A DNA stretch of 64,000 nucleotides from Melieria omissa (lineage: Eukaryota > Arthropoda > Insecta > Diptera > Ulidiidae): the NCBI GenBank assembly GCA_963971225.1, contig OZ020268.1:40245348-40309347 (forward strand), in the 5' to 3' direction. A program made the translations under genes and the position numbers. The notes under the pieces were generated by a model, which ran no database searches, had not been told where the DNA came from, and saw nothing but the letters and a program-made list of their open reading frames with translations. Position 1 is the stretch's first letter, and each line of letters opens with the position of its first letter. Positions 1 to 11,165 of this stretch are shown piece after piece.

Positions 1-1170
1 GCAGCAGCCACCGAAAGATGTCACGCGACGTCACTTGCGAGGCTGTCAGTCAACGCTTCGGCGGCGCATCGATGATGCTTATCAATCATCAATCAGCCAC
101 ACGCAAAGGTGTTTTCCTCCAAGAAGAAGGTGTGCGCGCTGCTTGCCAATTTTTCCATATCTCTATCTCTCTCGACGTCTTTTGTTGACGATTTGGCGCC
201 TATTTGTGCGCAATTTTGCAATTTGCTGTTATTTTTTTGTTGTCATTTTCTTTTCATTTATTTGTACATTGTCGTGAGCGGCGTGTTGCTGCAGCGGCCG
301 CACTCGTACATCATGAGCGCATGCGCACACCGCGCCCGCCTGCAATTGTCAGCACTTAATGGGCGCAACATTGAAATTATTCGTCTGTCCAGACGGACGC
401 AACGTTCGACTGGCTGTCTGTTTGCGTGTGTTTGTGTGTTTACTATAAATGTCTGTCTGCCGTATTGGCTGCTTTTCTGTTGCATTGCATTGTATTGCAT
501 TGCATTGCATGTTGGCAACAATGCAATCGCCCAGTGTTCGTTGTCCATTGCATGGATGATGTAATTAACAAAATTATCATAAATTTATGTGTGTTTATAT
601 GTGTTTATTTCGCGACTTGCAGTCAGCAACAGCGGCAATTAACATTGAGCTTTGACATTTTTTTCCAAATTCAGCTATGCGCTTCATGATTCAATTGATT
701 ATTTATTGAGTTTTTCATGCGGCGATTTGTTAACGAATCACAATGGCCTCCTCGTTTCGATTAGTCAGCTGTGGAACTTTGTAGAGATTTGTTGCATTGT
801 CTTACTGGATACATGTCGATAATCATCGACACTATTGGCGTTTCAGCTGAAAATAATTACATATAATCCTTGGAGCATTTTTTACAAAGTTCTAAAATTT
901 TGTAGATTTAAGTAGCAAAATGTTCAGCTTGCACAACTTGATTAGTTGAGAAGCGACATACAACTTTCATAGTCTAAGCTTTGATTAAACTTTATTGAAT
1001 AAGCCAAATGTTTTGCTAGTCAAAGCAATTAACGTTGAAAAGTTAATAAGCTGACAATCTACTGGCTTCACTCAAGTGATCTCACAATAGATTTAAAATG
1101 TTTTTTAAGATTTAAATGTTTAAAACTGATTCTAATTGAAGACTTAGTTGTCATGTCAGTTTGAAGTAGA
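1..1170. other. Intergenic, no gene recognised
   Basis: Several short open frames exist on both strands, but they overlap, are rich in Cys/Leu/Phe from T-rich DNA, and show no family motif. I see only a short pentanucleotide repeat near 480-511. The first 700 bases are less AT-rich than what follows and could be regulatory or intronic DNA of a gene outside the window; this is inference. Confidence 0.6.
480..511. repeat. TTGCA pentanucleotide microsatellite
   Basis: About six tandem copies of TTGCA, one with a G-to-T-type interruption (TTGTA). It is imperfect and therefore probably not very recent. Confidence 0.85.
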
Positions 1171-1176
1171 ATGTAA

Positions 1177-1260
1177 AGTAGGTAGGTAGGAGTGGCTGTG
1201 GCCCAAGACGGAGCCCATTTGGGGCATGTAGACCCATTGTGATATCATAATCAATTCAAT
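1177..1260 (-). mobile_element. SINE-like fragment (3' part)
   Basis: This begins with a (TAGG)n-type tail and then reads TGGCTG, a GGCCCA/GAGGCCCA-like block and CCCATTGTGATA. It parallels the left end of the SINE at 24875-25217 in the same orientation. Only the tail-proximal 80 or so bases are present, so it is a truncated minus-strand copy. The similarity was judged by eye. Confidence 0.45.
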
Positions 1261-1301
1261 TTAAGTCCGCCTCGTGCCTCTCAAGCCTCTCGTCCAGTAA
1301 T

Positions 1302-1606
1302 GTCTACAAAAACTGTGGAGATGAAGAGGAAGTAGTAACGATCCAACACTACCTGTGGCACTGTCCGGCTCTGCAGGAACGCACCCTGGGTGTCAAGATT
1401 TCAGGCAGACTTGGCTTGTGCAGCAAAAGTACAAATTTCGGATCTACTCTTCTTCATCAAGAGGTCGAACTGGTTTTCCCCGGACTGAGAGCCATTGATA
1501 AGCTCCAGAACTTTCTAAGGAGGGATTCAGCAAGGGCCATTTTGGCTTCTGATTAGAAATGCGGCCTCTGGGTCGCACACACCCTTCCCTACCTAACCTA
1601 ACCTAA
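1302..1606 (+). mobile_element. 5'-truncated non-LTR retrotransposon tail
   Basis: An open stretch of 85 codons ending in TAG at 1554-1556 reads as the very C-terminus of a LINE ORF2. It has the cysteine-histidine module CGDEEE...QHYLWHCPAL, the C-terminal zinc-like motif (C-x-C...H....C) common after the RT or RNase H domain of insect LINEs. A short 3' untranslated region follows and ends in (CCTAA)3 at about 1592-1606. Everything upstream of the last domain is missing, as expected for a 5'-truncated insertion. The clade cannot be fixed from this piece. Confidence 0.75.
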
Positions 1607-3465
1607 GTCCGCTGGAGTAAGCTTTTCACGTAGAAGGCTGCCACTTCAGCCTAACCTAAGCTCGCTCACTCATTGAACCAGTTTGAAGTTTTCACGATGC
1701 TTTATAGACCGTGAATAGTCCTGTGGGCTAGATTCCCTAAATTGTCGTAGTAGAAGTTACGCAGGTAGTTGATTCTTCTTCTAGACAAAGCAGGATAAGT
1801 GTATAGAATATTTTGCATAGTTTGAATAGTTTAGGATGGTTTTTAAAATTAAAAAAAAACATAACTCAAAGTAATAGTTTCACAATTTGTTCATACTTTT
1901 GCGTTGCTTTTTAAGTAACAAACCACATTCCAATCAAAAACTTGGCTTATGAATTCATACATAAAATAATGGGAAAGTAAACGAGAATATCTTTGAATAG
2001 TTTTGTTATCTATTTACATTCAATACTTATGAAATTGTAATTTAATCTAAGACATACGAAGCGCCTTTTATAACAAAAGTTTTGTTTTTATTATTTTTTT
2101 AAACGAGTCAACCCGCTTTTATAAGTATTTAATCTAAATCTCTTCATAGATGGAGTGTTCGGTCATTATTGTTGATTGGTGAAATGACGAAGAAAGAGAA
2201 GTCATCGAAAGAAAAATCGATTAATGCTAATTTCAATAAATGATTAAACCTTACAGAAATAATTATTGAAAATGCGGGAATGAAAGCTACGTGTTCTATT
2301 AAAATTAATAAAAATATTAGTGAGAGAAATTAGTAATTATGCAGCACAATTCATAAGGAAGAGTTTACTAGCAACTACTACTTGCTGAAGGACAGATACA
2401 TGATTGGATTAATTAATTTGGAAGATGCATTCAATAATTGAAGATATAAATGATTGACAGCAAGTTCAAAGAGATACTGAGTTGGATAGTTGGTAGTAAG
2501 CCAAAGTTATGGAATAAAATTATCATTAAATATAGTTATGGTTAAACAGCTCCAGACGTCAAATTTGGTTTCAAACATGGTTACAAATATGACAAGTCTG
2601 AGTAAAACACCCGCGTCTGTATTCAAATTGATCACCGAGTTTCAGGTCTGTGGAACGGTCCGATTGAACTCCACAACTTTTCAGTTTTACTTCACTTCGA
2701 AATCGGATATCTGTGGCTTGAGTCGACAAAAAAAGACAGCAAGAACAAGAGAAATTAATTTGTTCATTGATGAACTTGACTTTTTAATAAACCAATAGTT
2801 TAAAGAAAAGAAAGTGAATGAATACGATTACCTTAACAGGTTTTTTGTCAGATGAATTATATGTGATTTAGGTCCCTGTACACCGAACTACAGCGTCTTA
2901 TATACTCTTGAGTCACATAACTTATGTTCAAGTTTGGATACAGATTCCAAAATATTTTAAATAAATAAAATAAATAAATAAATAAAAAATAACCAGGATT
3001 ATAAATATTAATGCACTTAAAAAAAGTTTGGAACTTTCCAAATATTTGATTCTATTTAATGAAATTTATTGATCCAAGCATTAAACTTTTCAACAAATAA
3101 AGAAACTAATAACTAAATAAGCAACTTCATTTTATGCAGACAGAAGAGCTGTTTAAACAAAGTCCTTAACTTCATCTAAAAGTCCTGTCAATGAAGTGAT
3201 TAACAGGACATTAGATGCATTGAATCATTGCAATCCAACAAATCCTCAACGTGTAGCTCGCAGCCCAATTCTAACCTTGTCGCAACTCACTTACTCCCTT
3301 TGTCTTTGACCCCTTTTCCAAGGCAAACACTGTCCGCACCAAGTCAAAAGCTACAACTCGTAATTTTCCACTACCTCCACGACGTCAAATAATGTTTATA
3401 TTGCGCGGCCCTTTGAACATTGAAGCATTAATTGAATTTTGCTTTTCAACACATGATTTATGTAA
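1607..3465. other. AT-rich intergenic, no gene recognised
   Basis: No coding region is convincing. A low-complexity (TAAA)n run lies at about 2957-2992. The 102-codon frame near 2490 starts with a non-ATG codon and has no recognisable motif. Confidence 0.6.
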
Positions 3466-4438
3466 GGGAGAGGGCTGGGCTGTGAACCGCGTTTTGTTTT
3501 TTGGCTCTAACTTTTCACAGAATAAAGATATCGAAAAATCGAAGATACCGTTGGAAAGGTGAATATATAACGCAACTTTGTTATGAAGACAGATTACCGT
3601 TTTGATTGAAATTTAACTCTGTACGTCCAATTTTCTGAGAACGTGATTTTTCGCTTTTTCAAAAAAGTGGCTGGGTTGTGAACCATCTGGAAAATCCCTA
3701 TTAAAGTCGGAAAATACGAAGAAAACACCCATAATTTTTAAGTACATTGAGAATTTATTTAATCAGGAAGCCTCAAGAGGTGAAAAAAAGTTATAATGAC
3801 GCCTCTTAGGCCAAAAAATCGCAATGAATGAAACTGCTAAATTTTTTAAATTTTCATCCTAATCTGTGTCGGAATGTTTGCATGTGAAATACGAACGTGT
3901 TCTCGTATTGGCTCACTTCAAGTGAACACAACGAAATCGAGTGAAATTATATAAAATGACTTTATTTTTATATATCCGTCCATATTTGACAGTGTTAGAA
4001 CAAATGTAGTACGAAAAACAGGTGGTTCATAACCCAGCCACCTCAGTGGTTCACAGCCCAACCACGATGCCATTTTGGAAACTTTAAAATAAACGACACT
4101 TCCAATCATAATTCGACATAAACAAATATTGCATCGTAAAATAGAATCAAAACACTAAATAAATATGTATTACATTGACCTTTTTGCAATAAGCTCAGTC
4201 ACTTGGATAGCACTTTAAAAAAAGCAAACAAGTTTTCGCAGTCGATTTTCAAACACGATGTCTTTCAAACTCGATTGCTGCCACAAGCAATCCGTGTTTG
4301 TACTTCGGTGTAACCACAAAAGCAGAGTCATATCATAAGACAAACTTAACAGTTGAAAGATTGGCGATATGTCAATTAGGGAAAGAAAAAACGGTAATGG
4401 TTCACAACCCAGCCTGGTTCACAACCCAGCCCTCTCCC
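3466..4438. mobile_element. Non-autonomous DNA element with 23-bp inverted ends
   Basis: The left end GGGAGAGGGCTGGGCTGTG and the right end match as inverted repeats over about 23 bases with one mismatch. The core GGCTGGGTTGTGAACC recurs inside the element near 3668 (same orientation as the left end) and near 4020 and 4050 (opposite orientation), and is doubled in tandem at the right end (4398-4438). No transposase frame is visible in 973 bases, so this is a MITE-like passenger element. The flanks do not give a clean target duplication, so the superfamily is undetermined. A second copy of its last 277 bases lies at 9811-10076. Confidence 0.8.
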
Positions 4439-4622
4439 GTACTTATTTCAAATTACTTCATCGACAGGTCTATGTACATTAAGGTGGGTCGCAAAAAAAA
4501 AAATTGGTGTTGTCACCACCTAAAAATAAAATTCTGAGTGTTTAATGACTATTTGGAAAATATTGCGATTCTGAGGTAAGCCAATTGTGAGCGGTTTTGC
4601 TTCAAAAATACATCTAATTATC

Positions 4623-5600
4623 ATGTTTTTTGGGTGTAACTTTTTTGTTGTTGGACATTTTCGAATAATTTTTTGCAATCCAAGAACTCCTGAAGGTTTA
4701 TCTAACCAAAAAAAATTATTCGATATACCTACCAAAAAAAGAAAAGCTGGAAAAAATAATACATATAAAATATTCCCTGAATTGCCCCCTGTTCAAAAAC
4801 CCAACCCTAAATTTGTCATCATCCGCTCCCTGGACGAAAACAAGCCTTTAGCCACATACTCATGTTTTGCTGTTCACCGTTCCTTGAATATAATAAGCAA
4901 AGAAATCTCATCAATCTCAGAGCTTCGCGACGGCAGCCTCTTGATCTTAGCCAACAACAAAGCAGCGGCTGAAAAATTTATAGCAGCAAAAGAATTGATC
5001 GGTATTTGCGGAATCTCAGCTAAATATCACGAAAACTTAAATTGCACTAAGGGAACCATCTACGCCCCCTATCTGAACTGCGTTCCAGAACAAGAAATTG
5101 TTAATGAGCTCTCGCCGCAAGGTGTCTGCTCGGTATATAAATTCGCTAAAAATGTTCAAGGTAAAATGCAGCCAACTGGCGTCGTCCTACTTACATTTGA
5201 CCTCTATAATCTCCCTGATAAAATCGACGTGGCATGGAGAAGTGTAAAAGTAAGGCAATACATCCCAACACCTATGCGGTGTAAAAACTGCCAGCTGTTA
5301 GGTCATACCGCCAAATTCTGCAAAAAACCACCAGCATGCGCAACTTGCAACCTTCCCCCACACTCTCCATTAGAATGCACACGTACCATGTGCGCGAATT
5401 GCTCCGCCGATCATCCCGCTATATCTAGCGACTGTCCCAAGTTCAAACAAGCTAAGGAAATATTAAAAATTAAAATAACAAACAAGTGTACAGCTCGCGA
5501 AGCTCTTAATTTATACAAACTACAATCATCTTCCACCAACTCTCCCATTTCTTACGCTGCCGCGGCAGCCAGTGCTGAAACCAACAACAACAACTCATAG
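4623..5600 (+). CDS. Gag-like RNA-binding protein of I-like LINE
   Basis: This is the structural protein that coats LINE RNA in the ribonucleoprotein. Toward the C-terminus are three zinc knuckles in a row: CKNCQLLGHTAKFC (CX2CX4HX4C), CATCNLPPHSPLEC (same spacing) and CANCSADHPAISSDC (CX2CX3HX6C). The upstream part (VIIRSLDE...) resembles the RRM-like region that precedes knuckles in I/Jockey Gags. I chose the ATG at 4623. The frame is open further upstream to 4587, but only with a GTG codon. The first 25 or so residues are hydrophobic and not Gag-like, so the true N-terminus may be lost or altered. The frame ends abruptly after an Ala-rich and Asn-rich stretch, and a Ser/Asn/Thr-rich continuation is open in another frame (5572-5913), suggesting a frameshift in the CAA run. 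Confidence 0.8.
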   Translation: MFFGCNFFVVGHFRIIFCNPRTPEGLSNQKKLFDIPTKKRKAGKNNTYKIFPELPPVQKPNPKFVIIRSLDENKPLATYSCFAVHRSLNIISKEISSISELRDGSLLILANNKAAAEKFIAAKELIGICGISAKYHENLNCTKGTIYAPYLNCVPEQEIVNELSPQGVCSVYKFAKNVQGKMQPTGVVLLTFDLYNLPDKIDVAWRSVKVRQYIPTPMRCKNCQLLGHTAKFCKKPPACATCNLPPHSPLECTRTMCANCSADHPAISSDCPKFKQAKEILKIKITNKCTAREALNLYKLQSSSTNSPISYAAAAASAETNNNNS

Positions 5601-5913
5601 TATCAACCAAAACTCAGACAATTACACTAAGAAAAATATCAACAACAAGTCTCATTTACCATCAAGCAGTTTAAATAACAGTAATAATCAACAAGAAACT
5701 CAAAACCTCACCACACACAGGCCAATTCTTCTTGAAAACAACGACACTGTACCAAGCAATTTCATTTACATCTCCTCCCCCAAAGTCGATGACCATTCGT
5801 CTTTTCATACAAACGAACTCTCCTTTCCAGGCAACAACAATAAAGATATAACAACCGTTGATCCACTTTCACTCTCGCCCTCTCCAAATAGCTCACTCTC
5901 TAAAATTAACTAA
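5572..5913 (+). pseudogene. Displaced Ser/Asn/Thr-rich tail of Gag (probable frameshift)
   Basis: This 113-codon frame overlaps the end of the gag frame and lies in the same frame as pol, separated from it by a stop and 39 bases. It is composed mainly of Asn, Ser, Thr, Gln and Pro, which is typical of the low-complexity C-termini of fly LINE Gags and unlike an independent protein. A length change in the (CAA)n run at about 5579-5596 would account for it. Alternatively it is just open untranslated spacer. Confidence 0.4.
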
Positions 5914-5952
5914 TCTCATAGCAAATCTCTATACAATCATTAAATATCTCCA

Positions 5953-8900
5953 ATGCTAAAACTTCTCCAATGGAACATGAATGGCTACTTCAACAATCTA
6001 CACGAGCTACAGCTGCTCATAAAAGAATTCAACCCATCTTTCATTTCCATACAAGAGACACACCTTTCAATCAGCACACAGCCATTTACAATCAATCCAT
6101 ACATTTCATATTTCCACAACCTACCGCAAAATACCTCAAATAAACAGGGAATAGGGGTGCTAATAAAGAAAAATATTCCACATACAAGATTGCCTATCAA
6201 CTCCAATCTATCCACCATCGCCATAGAAATTAACACCGACATCAAAATTACAATAGTCTCAACATACATCCCCCCACAACAAAGTTTTTCTTCCCATGAT
6301 ATAATCTCACTACTCAAAAGCTTCTCTAGTCCAATTATATGGCTGGGGGACTTCAACGCCTGGAGCCCACTATGGGGCTCACCTGTGGTGAACACAAGAG
6401 GCGGTATTATTGAAGACGTGGTAATCTCCTCTAACTTGATAATACTTAATGATGGGAGACCAACCCACTTTAGCACGCACAACACTTTTACGCATGTAGA
6501 TGTAACCCTCTCTTCCGCTAACATAGCTCCAAAATGCACTTGGCATATTCTAAACAATCTTTACGGTAGCGACCACTACCCCATAATAACAACGCTAAGA
6601 GCTTCAGATTGCCACATACGAACACAAAAAACTCCAAAATTCATTACAGAACTTGCCAACTGGACAAAATATGAAAATGGCTGTGAAGAGTTGTCGAACA
6701 AAATCCCACCATCTTCTCATGTTAATAAAGAAGCCGCCCAGATCCAAAAAATTATTCGTCATAGCGCACACTACCATATACCACAATCTTGCAGTAAGCC
6801 TCGCAAAAAATATGTGCCGTGGTGGAGTAAGGAACTCAACTCACTCCGTGCTGAAAAGCAAAAGACTTGGGCCGAATATAAAAAGCACCGTACGGACGAA
6901 AACTTGCTTCTATATAAAAAAACAAACGCGCGCTTCAAATTTCTTGCCAAGTCTTCAAAACGTGCATGCATACAACATTATACATCCCAAATTAACCCTA
7001 CGTCCAGCCCAAAAAAGATCTGGAACGACATAAAATCAATCACTAACTCTCACAAACAATCTTACATGGGCGCAATAAGATCTTCCACAGGTCACATAAG
7101 CTGCCCTACAACAATAGGCCAATCGTTCTTATCATTCTGGTCTTCCTATTCCATGGACTCCATGTTCTCCTCCGAATTCAAATCAGAAAAAGCAAATGTC
7201 TTAGCTCAACCATACTCTGCCCCCTCTAATCTGGTCTTCTCGGCCACTCTTATTGAGAGCCCTATATCTTTAAGCGAATTTGACAATGCTATTTCAAGCA
7301 CTAAAGGAAAAACGCCAGGATATGATAAAATTTCCTATCCTATGCTTCAAAAAATTCCAATAGTATTAAAAAACCGCATAGTACAACTTTACAACACAAT
7401 ATTCGCAACAGGAGTGTTTCCACACAGCTGGAAATGCGCCAGCGTTGTCCCAGTTCTCAAGCCACAGAAACCGCCCGACCAAATAACTAGCTATCGTCCC
7501 ATTTCATTATTACCATGCATTAGCAAACTATTAGAAAAAATAATTGCTAGCAGACTTATGTGGTTTGCTACAAGAAATAGGCTAATCAGCGCTAACCAAG
7601 TCGCTTTTAAGAGAAGCCAAGGAACTGTTGATTTCCTTCTACACTTTGAGCACTTTGTATCTAACGCGTTAACAAGCAAAAACCATGTAACAGCTCTTAG
7701 CCTTGATTTTGAAAAGGCCTTCGACCGCATAGGAGTACATGTTGTTTTACGTCAGCTCCAAAAGTGGAATGTCGGCCAAAACATTTATAACCTCATCAAA
7801 TCCTTCTTAGTGAATCGCACCTTCCGTGTGAAAGTATATAATTTCTACTCTGAAGTTGGCACACTTGCTAATGGCATTCCACAAGGGTCGCCTCTGTCGG
7901 TGATTATCTTCATCATAGCATTTGACGAAATCAGCAAAATAATTAACAAATACAATGTTGATCACTGCATTTATGCTGATGATGTACTTATTTTTTCCAA
8001 ACACAAAGACCTAAATGCTCTGACGAGGATATTCACCTACATACTAAACGACATCTCTGAATGGTCGCTCCATTCGGGAGCGAGCATATCATTTGAGAAA
8101 TGTAATACGCTACATATATGCCGCAAAACAAATTGTAATAAATTTAGCTTTACTTATAACAACATATGTATAAACAATGTCAAATCCCTAAAAATTTTAG
8201 GTATATTTTTTGACACACAATTTAACTTTAAGCAACATTGTATTTACATCAAAAAGAAAATTAACACTAGACTTAATATTATCAAATATCTCTCATCAAG
8301 AAACGCATACACACACACATCTACACTCTGCAAGGTAGTTAAAGCACTAATTTTATCGATAATTGACTATGGGCTACCTATTTATGGTCATTCAGCAGCA
8401 AAGGGCTCAATAAAACAGTTACTCGCACCCTACCACACAGCTGCTCGTAGAAGCTTAAGAGCATTCCGGACAACGCCCATCAAGAACATTCTCACTGAAG
8501 CGGGTCTGCCCGAAATCACCGATCGCCTCGAATTTCTCACAGGACGCCTTATACCAAAACTATTCATCTGCAGCAACCCAGTTTTATATGACGACACTAT
8601 GGCGGCCATTAAACGCAAAAGAGAGCCAAAACGCCTTTCAACAATTTTTCGTGTGCTAAATTATGCAAAAGAACTGCAGGTCTCAGCACCACCAACGCTC
8701 CATAAACCTAACGTGCGGCCACCATGGCAGCTACAAGATGGCTCACTCATCAGCACACTACTCAATCGCCCAAAACAAAATACCAGTAAACAAATATACC
8801 AGCAACTATTCCTGAACGAGAAGGACAAACTCAAAACTCAGGGCTGGAAATTTATCTTTACTGATGGTTCAAAAAATCCCAACCACACGTCTTTTGCAGT

Positions 8901-9654
8901 AGTGGACGATGACTCGTCTTTAATTGCCCAAGGCCTATTGTTCTCTGAATGCTCCATATTCACAGCGGAAGCGCTTGCAATCAGCAAAGCCATTGACTAT
9001 GTATCTGACCTAAAAGGCAAACACATTGTATGCTCGGATAGCAAGTCTGTGATTACTGCTGTTCATAATATAGCAAACCACTGCACTATAACATCTAAAA
9101 TCCGTGACAAATTAATACAGCACCGAAATAAAATTAAGCTTATGTGGATACCGGGGCACTGCAATATAGCAGGGAACGAAGCGGCAGATCGTGCAGCCAA
9201 AGATGTGGCTATCTCTCCAACAATATGTTTTCCTACATGCACCAAGAAAGATTTACTCCGCCTAGCCAAAACCAATCTGGATAAAAAAACACTGTCCCGA
9301 TGGCTTATTTATCAACACCACTATAGCGCGCTCAATCCTAGCCGCCACAAATTGCTCCTGCCAACAACATCAAACTTTCCAGAAAGCCTCATCTTCACCA
9401 GACTACGACTCGGACACACTAAACTTACGCATCAACATCTTTTACAAGGCAAACCTGCCCCAAGCTGCAAATTTTGTGGAACCAACCCAATAACCTTACT
9501 TCATTTGCTAAACGAGTGCCCACAGCTAGAATCCCACAGGCAAACTACCTTCCCAAACACCAAACCATCAGATCTCCTCAGAGAGCCAACACAAACAAAC
9601 ATCTCAAAGATCTTCAACTTTCTCCATAAATTCGGCCTTACCACACACATGTAA
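5953..9654 (+). CDS. LINE ORF2: endonuclease, reverse transcriptase, RNase H
   Basis: This 1233-residue polyprotein carries out target-primed reverse transcription. Residues 1-220 are an APE-type endonuclease: QWNMNG, the metal-binding glutamate in IQETH, LGDFNAWSPLWGS and GSDHYPI are all present. The RT core shows ALSLDFEKAFDRI, GIPQGSPLS and the catalytic YADDVLIF. RNase H follows with FTDGSK, FTAEALAIS, CSDSKSV and WIPGHCNIAGNEAADRAA, so its D-E-D-D set is kept. The C-terminus has CKFCGTNPITLLHLLNEC, a zinc-like module. No internal stop or frameshift is visible, so the enzyme may be functional. The start is the ATG at 5953, 352 bases after the Gag stop. Confidence 0.93.
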   Translation: MLKLLQWNMNGYFNNLHELQLLIKEFNPSFISIQETHLSISTQPFTINPYISYFHNLPQNTSNKQGIGVLIKKNIPHTRLPINSNLSTIAIEINTDIKITIVSTYIPPQQSFSSHDIISLLKSFSSPIIWLGDFNAWSPLWGSPVVNTRGGIIEDVVISSNLIILNDGRPTHFSTHNTFTHVDVTLSSANIAPKCTWHILNNLYGSDHYPIITTLRASDCHIRTQKTPKFITELANWTKYENGCEELSNKIPPSSHVNKEAAQIQKIIRHSAHYHIPQSCSKPRKKYVPWWSKELNSLRAEKQKTWAEYKKHRTDENLLLYKKTNARFKFLAKSSKRACIQHYTSQINPTSSPKKIWNDIKSITNSHKQSYMGAIRSSTGHISCPTTIGQSFLSFWSSYSMDSMFSSEFKSEKANVLAQPYSAPSNLVFSATLIESPISLSEFDNAISSTKGKTPGYDKISYPMLQKIPIVLKNRIVQLYNTIFATGVFPHSWKCASVVPVLKPQKPPDQITSYRPISLLPCISKLLEKIIASRLMWFATRNRLISANQVAFKRSQGTVDFLLHFEHFVSNALTSKNHVTALSLDFEKAFDRIGVHVVLRQLQKWNVGQNIYNLIKSFLVNRTFRVKVYNFYSEVGTLANGIPQGSPLSVIIFIIAFDEISKIINKYNVDHCIYADDVLIFSKHKDLNALTRIFTYILNDISEWSLHSGASISFEKCNTLHICRKTNCNKFSFTYNNICINNVKSLKILGIFFDTQFNFKQHCIYIKKKINTRLNIIKYLSSRNAYTHTSTLCKVVKALILSIIDYGLPIYGHSAAKGSIKQLLAPYHTAARRSLRAFRTTPIKNILTEAGLPEITDRLEFLTGRLIPKLFICSNPVLYDDTMAAIKRKREPKRLSTIFRVLNYAKELQVSAPPTLHKPNVRPPWQLQDGSLISTLLNRPKQNTSKQIYQQLFLNEKDKLKTQGWKFIFTDGSKNPNHTSFAVVDDDSSLIAQGLLFSECSIFTAEALAISKAIDYVSDLKGKHIVCSDSKSVITAVHNIANHCTITSKIRDKLIQHRNKIKLMWIPGHCNIAGNEAADRAAKDVAISPTICFPTCTKKDLLRLAKTNLDKKTLSRWLIYQHHYSALNPSRHKLLLPTTSNFPESLIFTRLRLGHTKLTHQHLLQGKPAPSCKFCGTNPITLLHLLNECPQLESHRQTTFPNTKPSDLLREPTQTNISKIFNFLHKFGLTTHM

Positions 9655-9810
9655 AATTGTAATTATTAAGATACCTAATAATTAACACATACACATTGAA
9701 TCACTTTGTAAATTAACCAAACAGCCGAAGGCCTCGCTGCTAGTGCTGTTTATTATTTGTAGTATAAGTATTTATATTTATACTTCAATTTGTAAATAAA
9801 TAAATAAATA

Positions 9811-10076
9811 AATATGTATTACACAGACTTTTTGCAATAAGCTCAGTCACTAAGATAGCACTTTAAAAAAAGCAAAAAAGTTTTCGCAGTCGATTTTCAA
9901 ACACGATGTCTGTAGCTGCCACAAGCAATACGTGTTTGTACTTCGGTGTAACCACAAAAGCAGAGTCATATCATAAGACAAAATTGACAGTTGAAAGATT
10001 GGCGATATGTCAATTAGGGAAAGAAAAAACGGCAATGGTTCACACCCCAGCCTGGTTCACAACCCAGCCCTCTCCC
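9811..10076. repeat. Second copy of the 3' part of the inverted-repeat element
   Basis: This aligns directly with 4162-4438, from the ATATGTATTACA start to the doubled GGTTCACAACCCAGCC end. About a dozen substitutions and a deletion of roughly 10 bases (near 9911) separate the two copies. It starts exactly where the LINE poly-TAAA tail ends. Confidence 0.9.
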
Positions 10077-10789
10077 TTATAATTATTTCAATGATTTGAC
10101 TGCGCGGCAATTATGTGCGTCCATTTCCATTGTCTTTGTCAGACGTTTGTTTGTGATTCGTGTGCAGAATTGAGGCTGCCGCCAACACGTATCGGCAGTT
10201 AGTACATAGCGCCATATAGGAAAATATTTGTACGTGTGCACATGTGTCGGTACACATGTTTATGGATACGTATGAACCGACTACGATGCCAGCAACGACG
10301 ACTTTGCCAATTTACGTGACATCGGTTGGAGTATTTTGACGCTGACCGCTCATATGTCGTTACAGTGTTGTGCTATTGTTGTTGTTTTTGTTGCAACTAA
10401 ATAAATAAACAACACTATATATTTGCTTAAAACCATGAGTGTAATTTAAGGCTAAATATTAATATTGACGTAAATTAAGTGATGTGGGCGAAAAAAAATA
10501 CATATTTATTTTAATATAGAAGACAATGTATGAAATAATGAAAATATTTATTAGACACCAATTATTACGGAGGTCATTGAGGTGGTCAGCATGTTTGTCA
10601 AGCAACGGGTGGCATTCAACTTTTAGTTCTTTATGATTGGTTTTTGTTTAAGTCACAACTGAAGGTAGTTTTGATGAGCTCAGAAAATCATATTGTTTGA
10701 GGAATATGGCACTCAAATCACATAATGTTCATTGTTTGTTGAATATACTCGATCTGGCAACAATGTGAATGTGAATCGTGGATTTCTAT
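10077..10789. other. Intergenic, no gene recognised
   Basis: This is AT-rich DNA with short GTTGTT and TGTGCACATGTG runs. I see no coding signal. Confidence 0.6.
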
Positions 10790-11165
10790 GGAGCCACAGT
10801 TTGCACTGTTTAAATGGTTAGTGGCGAAAACCTGGAATGTGATTCTACAAAATTCTAAGGAGCTAGGATTCTAAGGATTTCTAAGAAGGAGGAGTTTGTT
10901 CTGCTTAGGTGATTAGTGGCAAAAACCTGGAACGTGATTCTTGAGAATGACATTTGTAAGAAGCCACAATTTGTGCTGCTTAGGTGATCGCTTTCAAAGA
11001 GAGATAGATTTCTAGAGAATTAAATCTCTCAAAAACCAAAGTTTGCGCTGCTTACGTGATCAGTGCCAAAAACTTCGCACCCGATTCTTGATAACAAAAT
11101 ACCGAAGTAGCAAGGATTAAGCTGCTTAGATTATAAGTACCAAAATTTGAAACCTGATTCGAAAC
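10790..11165. repeat. Degenerate tandem repeat, about 75-95 bp period
   Basis: A block resembling GTTTGYGCTGCTTAGGTGAT followed by AGTGGCAAAAACCTGGAACGTGATTCT recurs with start points near 10799, 10894, 10970, 11041 and 11114. The units differ by point changes and small deletions, so this is an old array with no coding content. Confidence 0.75.

Larger units (their letters stand above)
4439..9810 (+). mobile_element. I-like non-LTR retrotransposon
   Basis: A gag-like frame with three zinc knuckles is followed by a pol frame with apurinic-type endonuclease, reverse transcriptase and RNase H, then a short 3' region with a GC-rich hairpin (about 9722-9749) and a (TAAA)n tail at about 9794-9812. 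RNase H in pol and a CCHC Gag fit the I clade better than Jockey, which lacks RNase H. The 5' boundary is not certain: it lies between the end of the inverted-repeat element (4438) and the gag frame. The 3' tail runs straight into a second copy of the 3' part of that element. Confidence 0.85.

Noticed and set aside
109..564. 151-codon frame near the window start
   Set aside because: It is a Cys/Phe/Leu-rich translation of T-rich DNA, starts with a non-ATG codon, overlaps other frames and shows no family resemblance.
3918..4537. Short frames inside the inverted-repeat element
   Set aside because: They translate the repeated GGTTCACAACCCAGCC motif and AT-rich DNA. They are not transposase-like.
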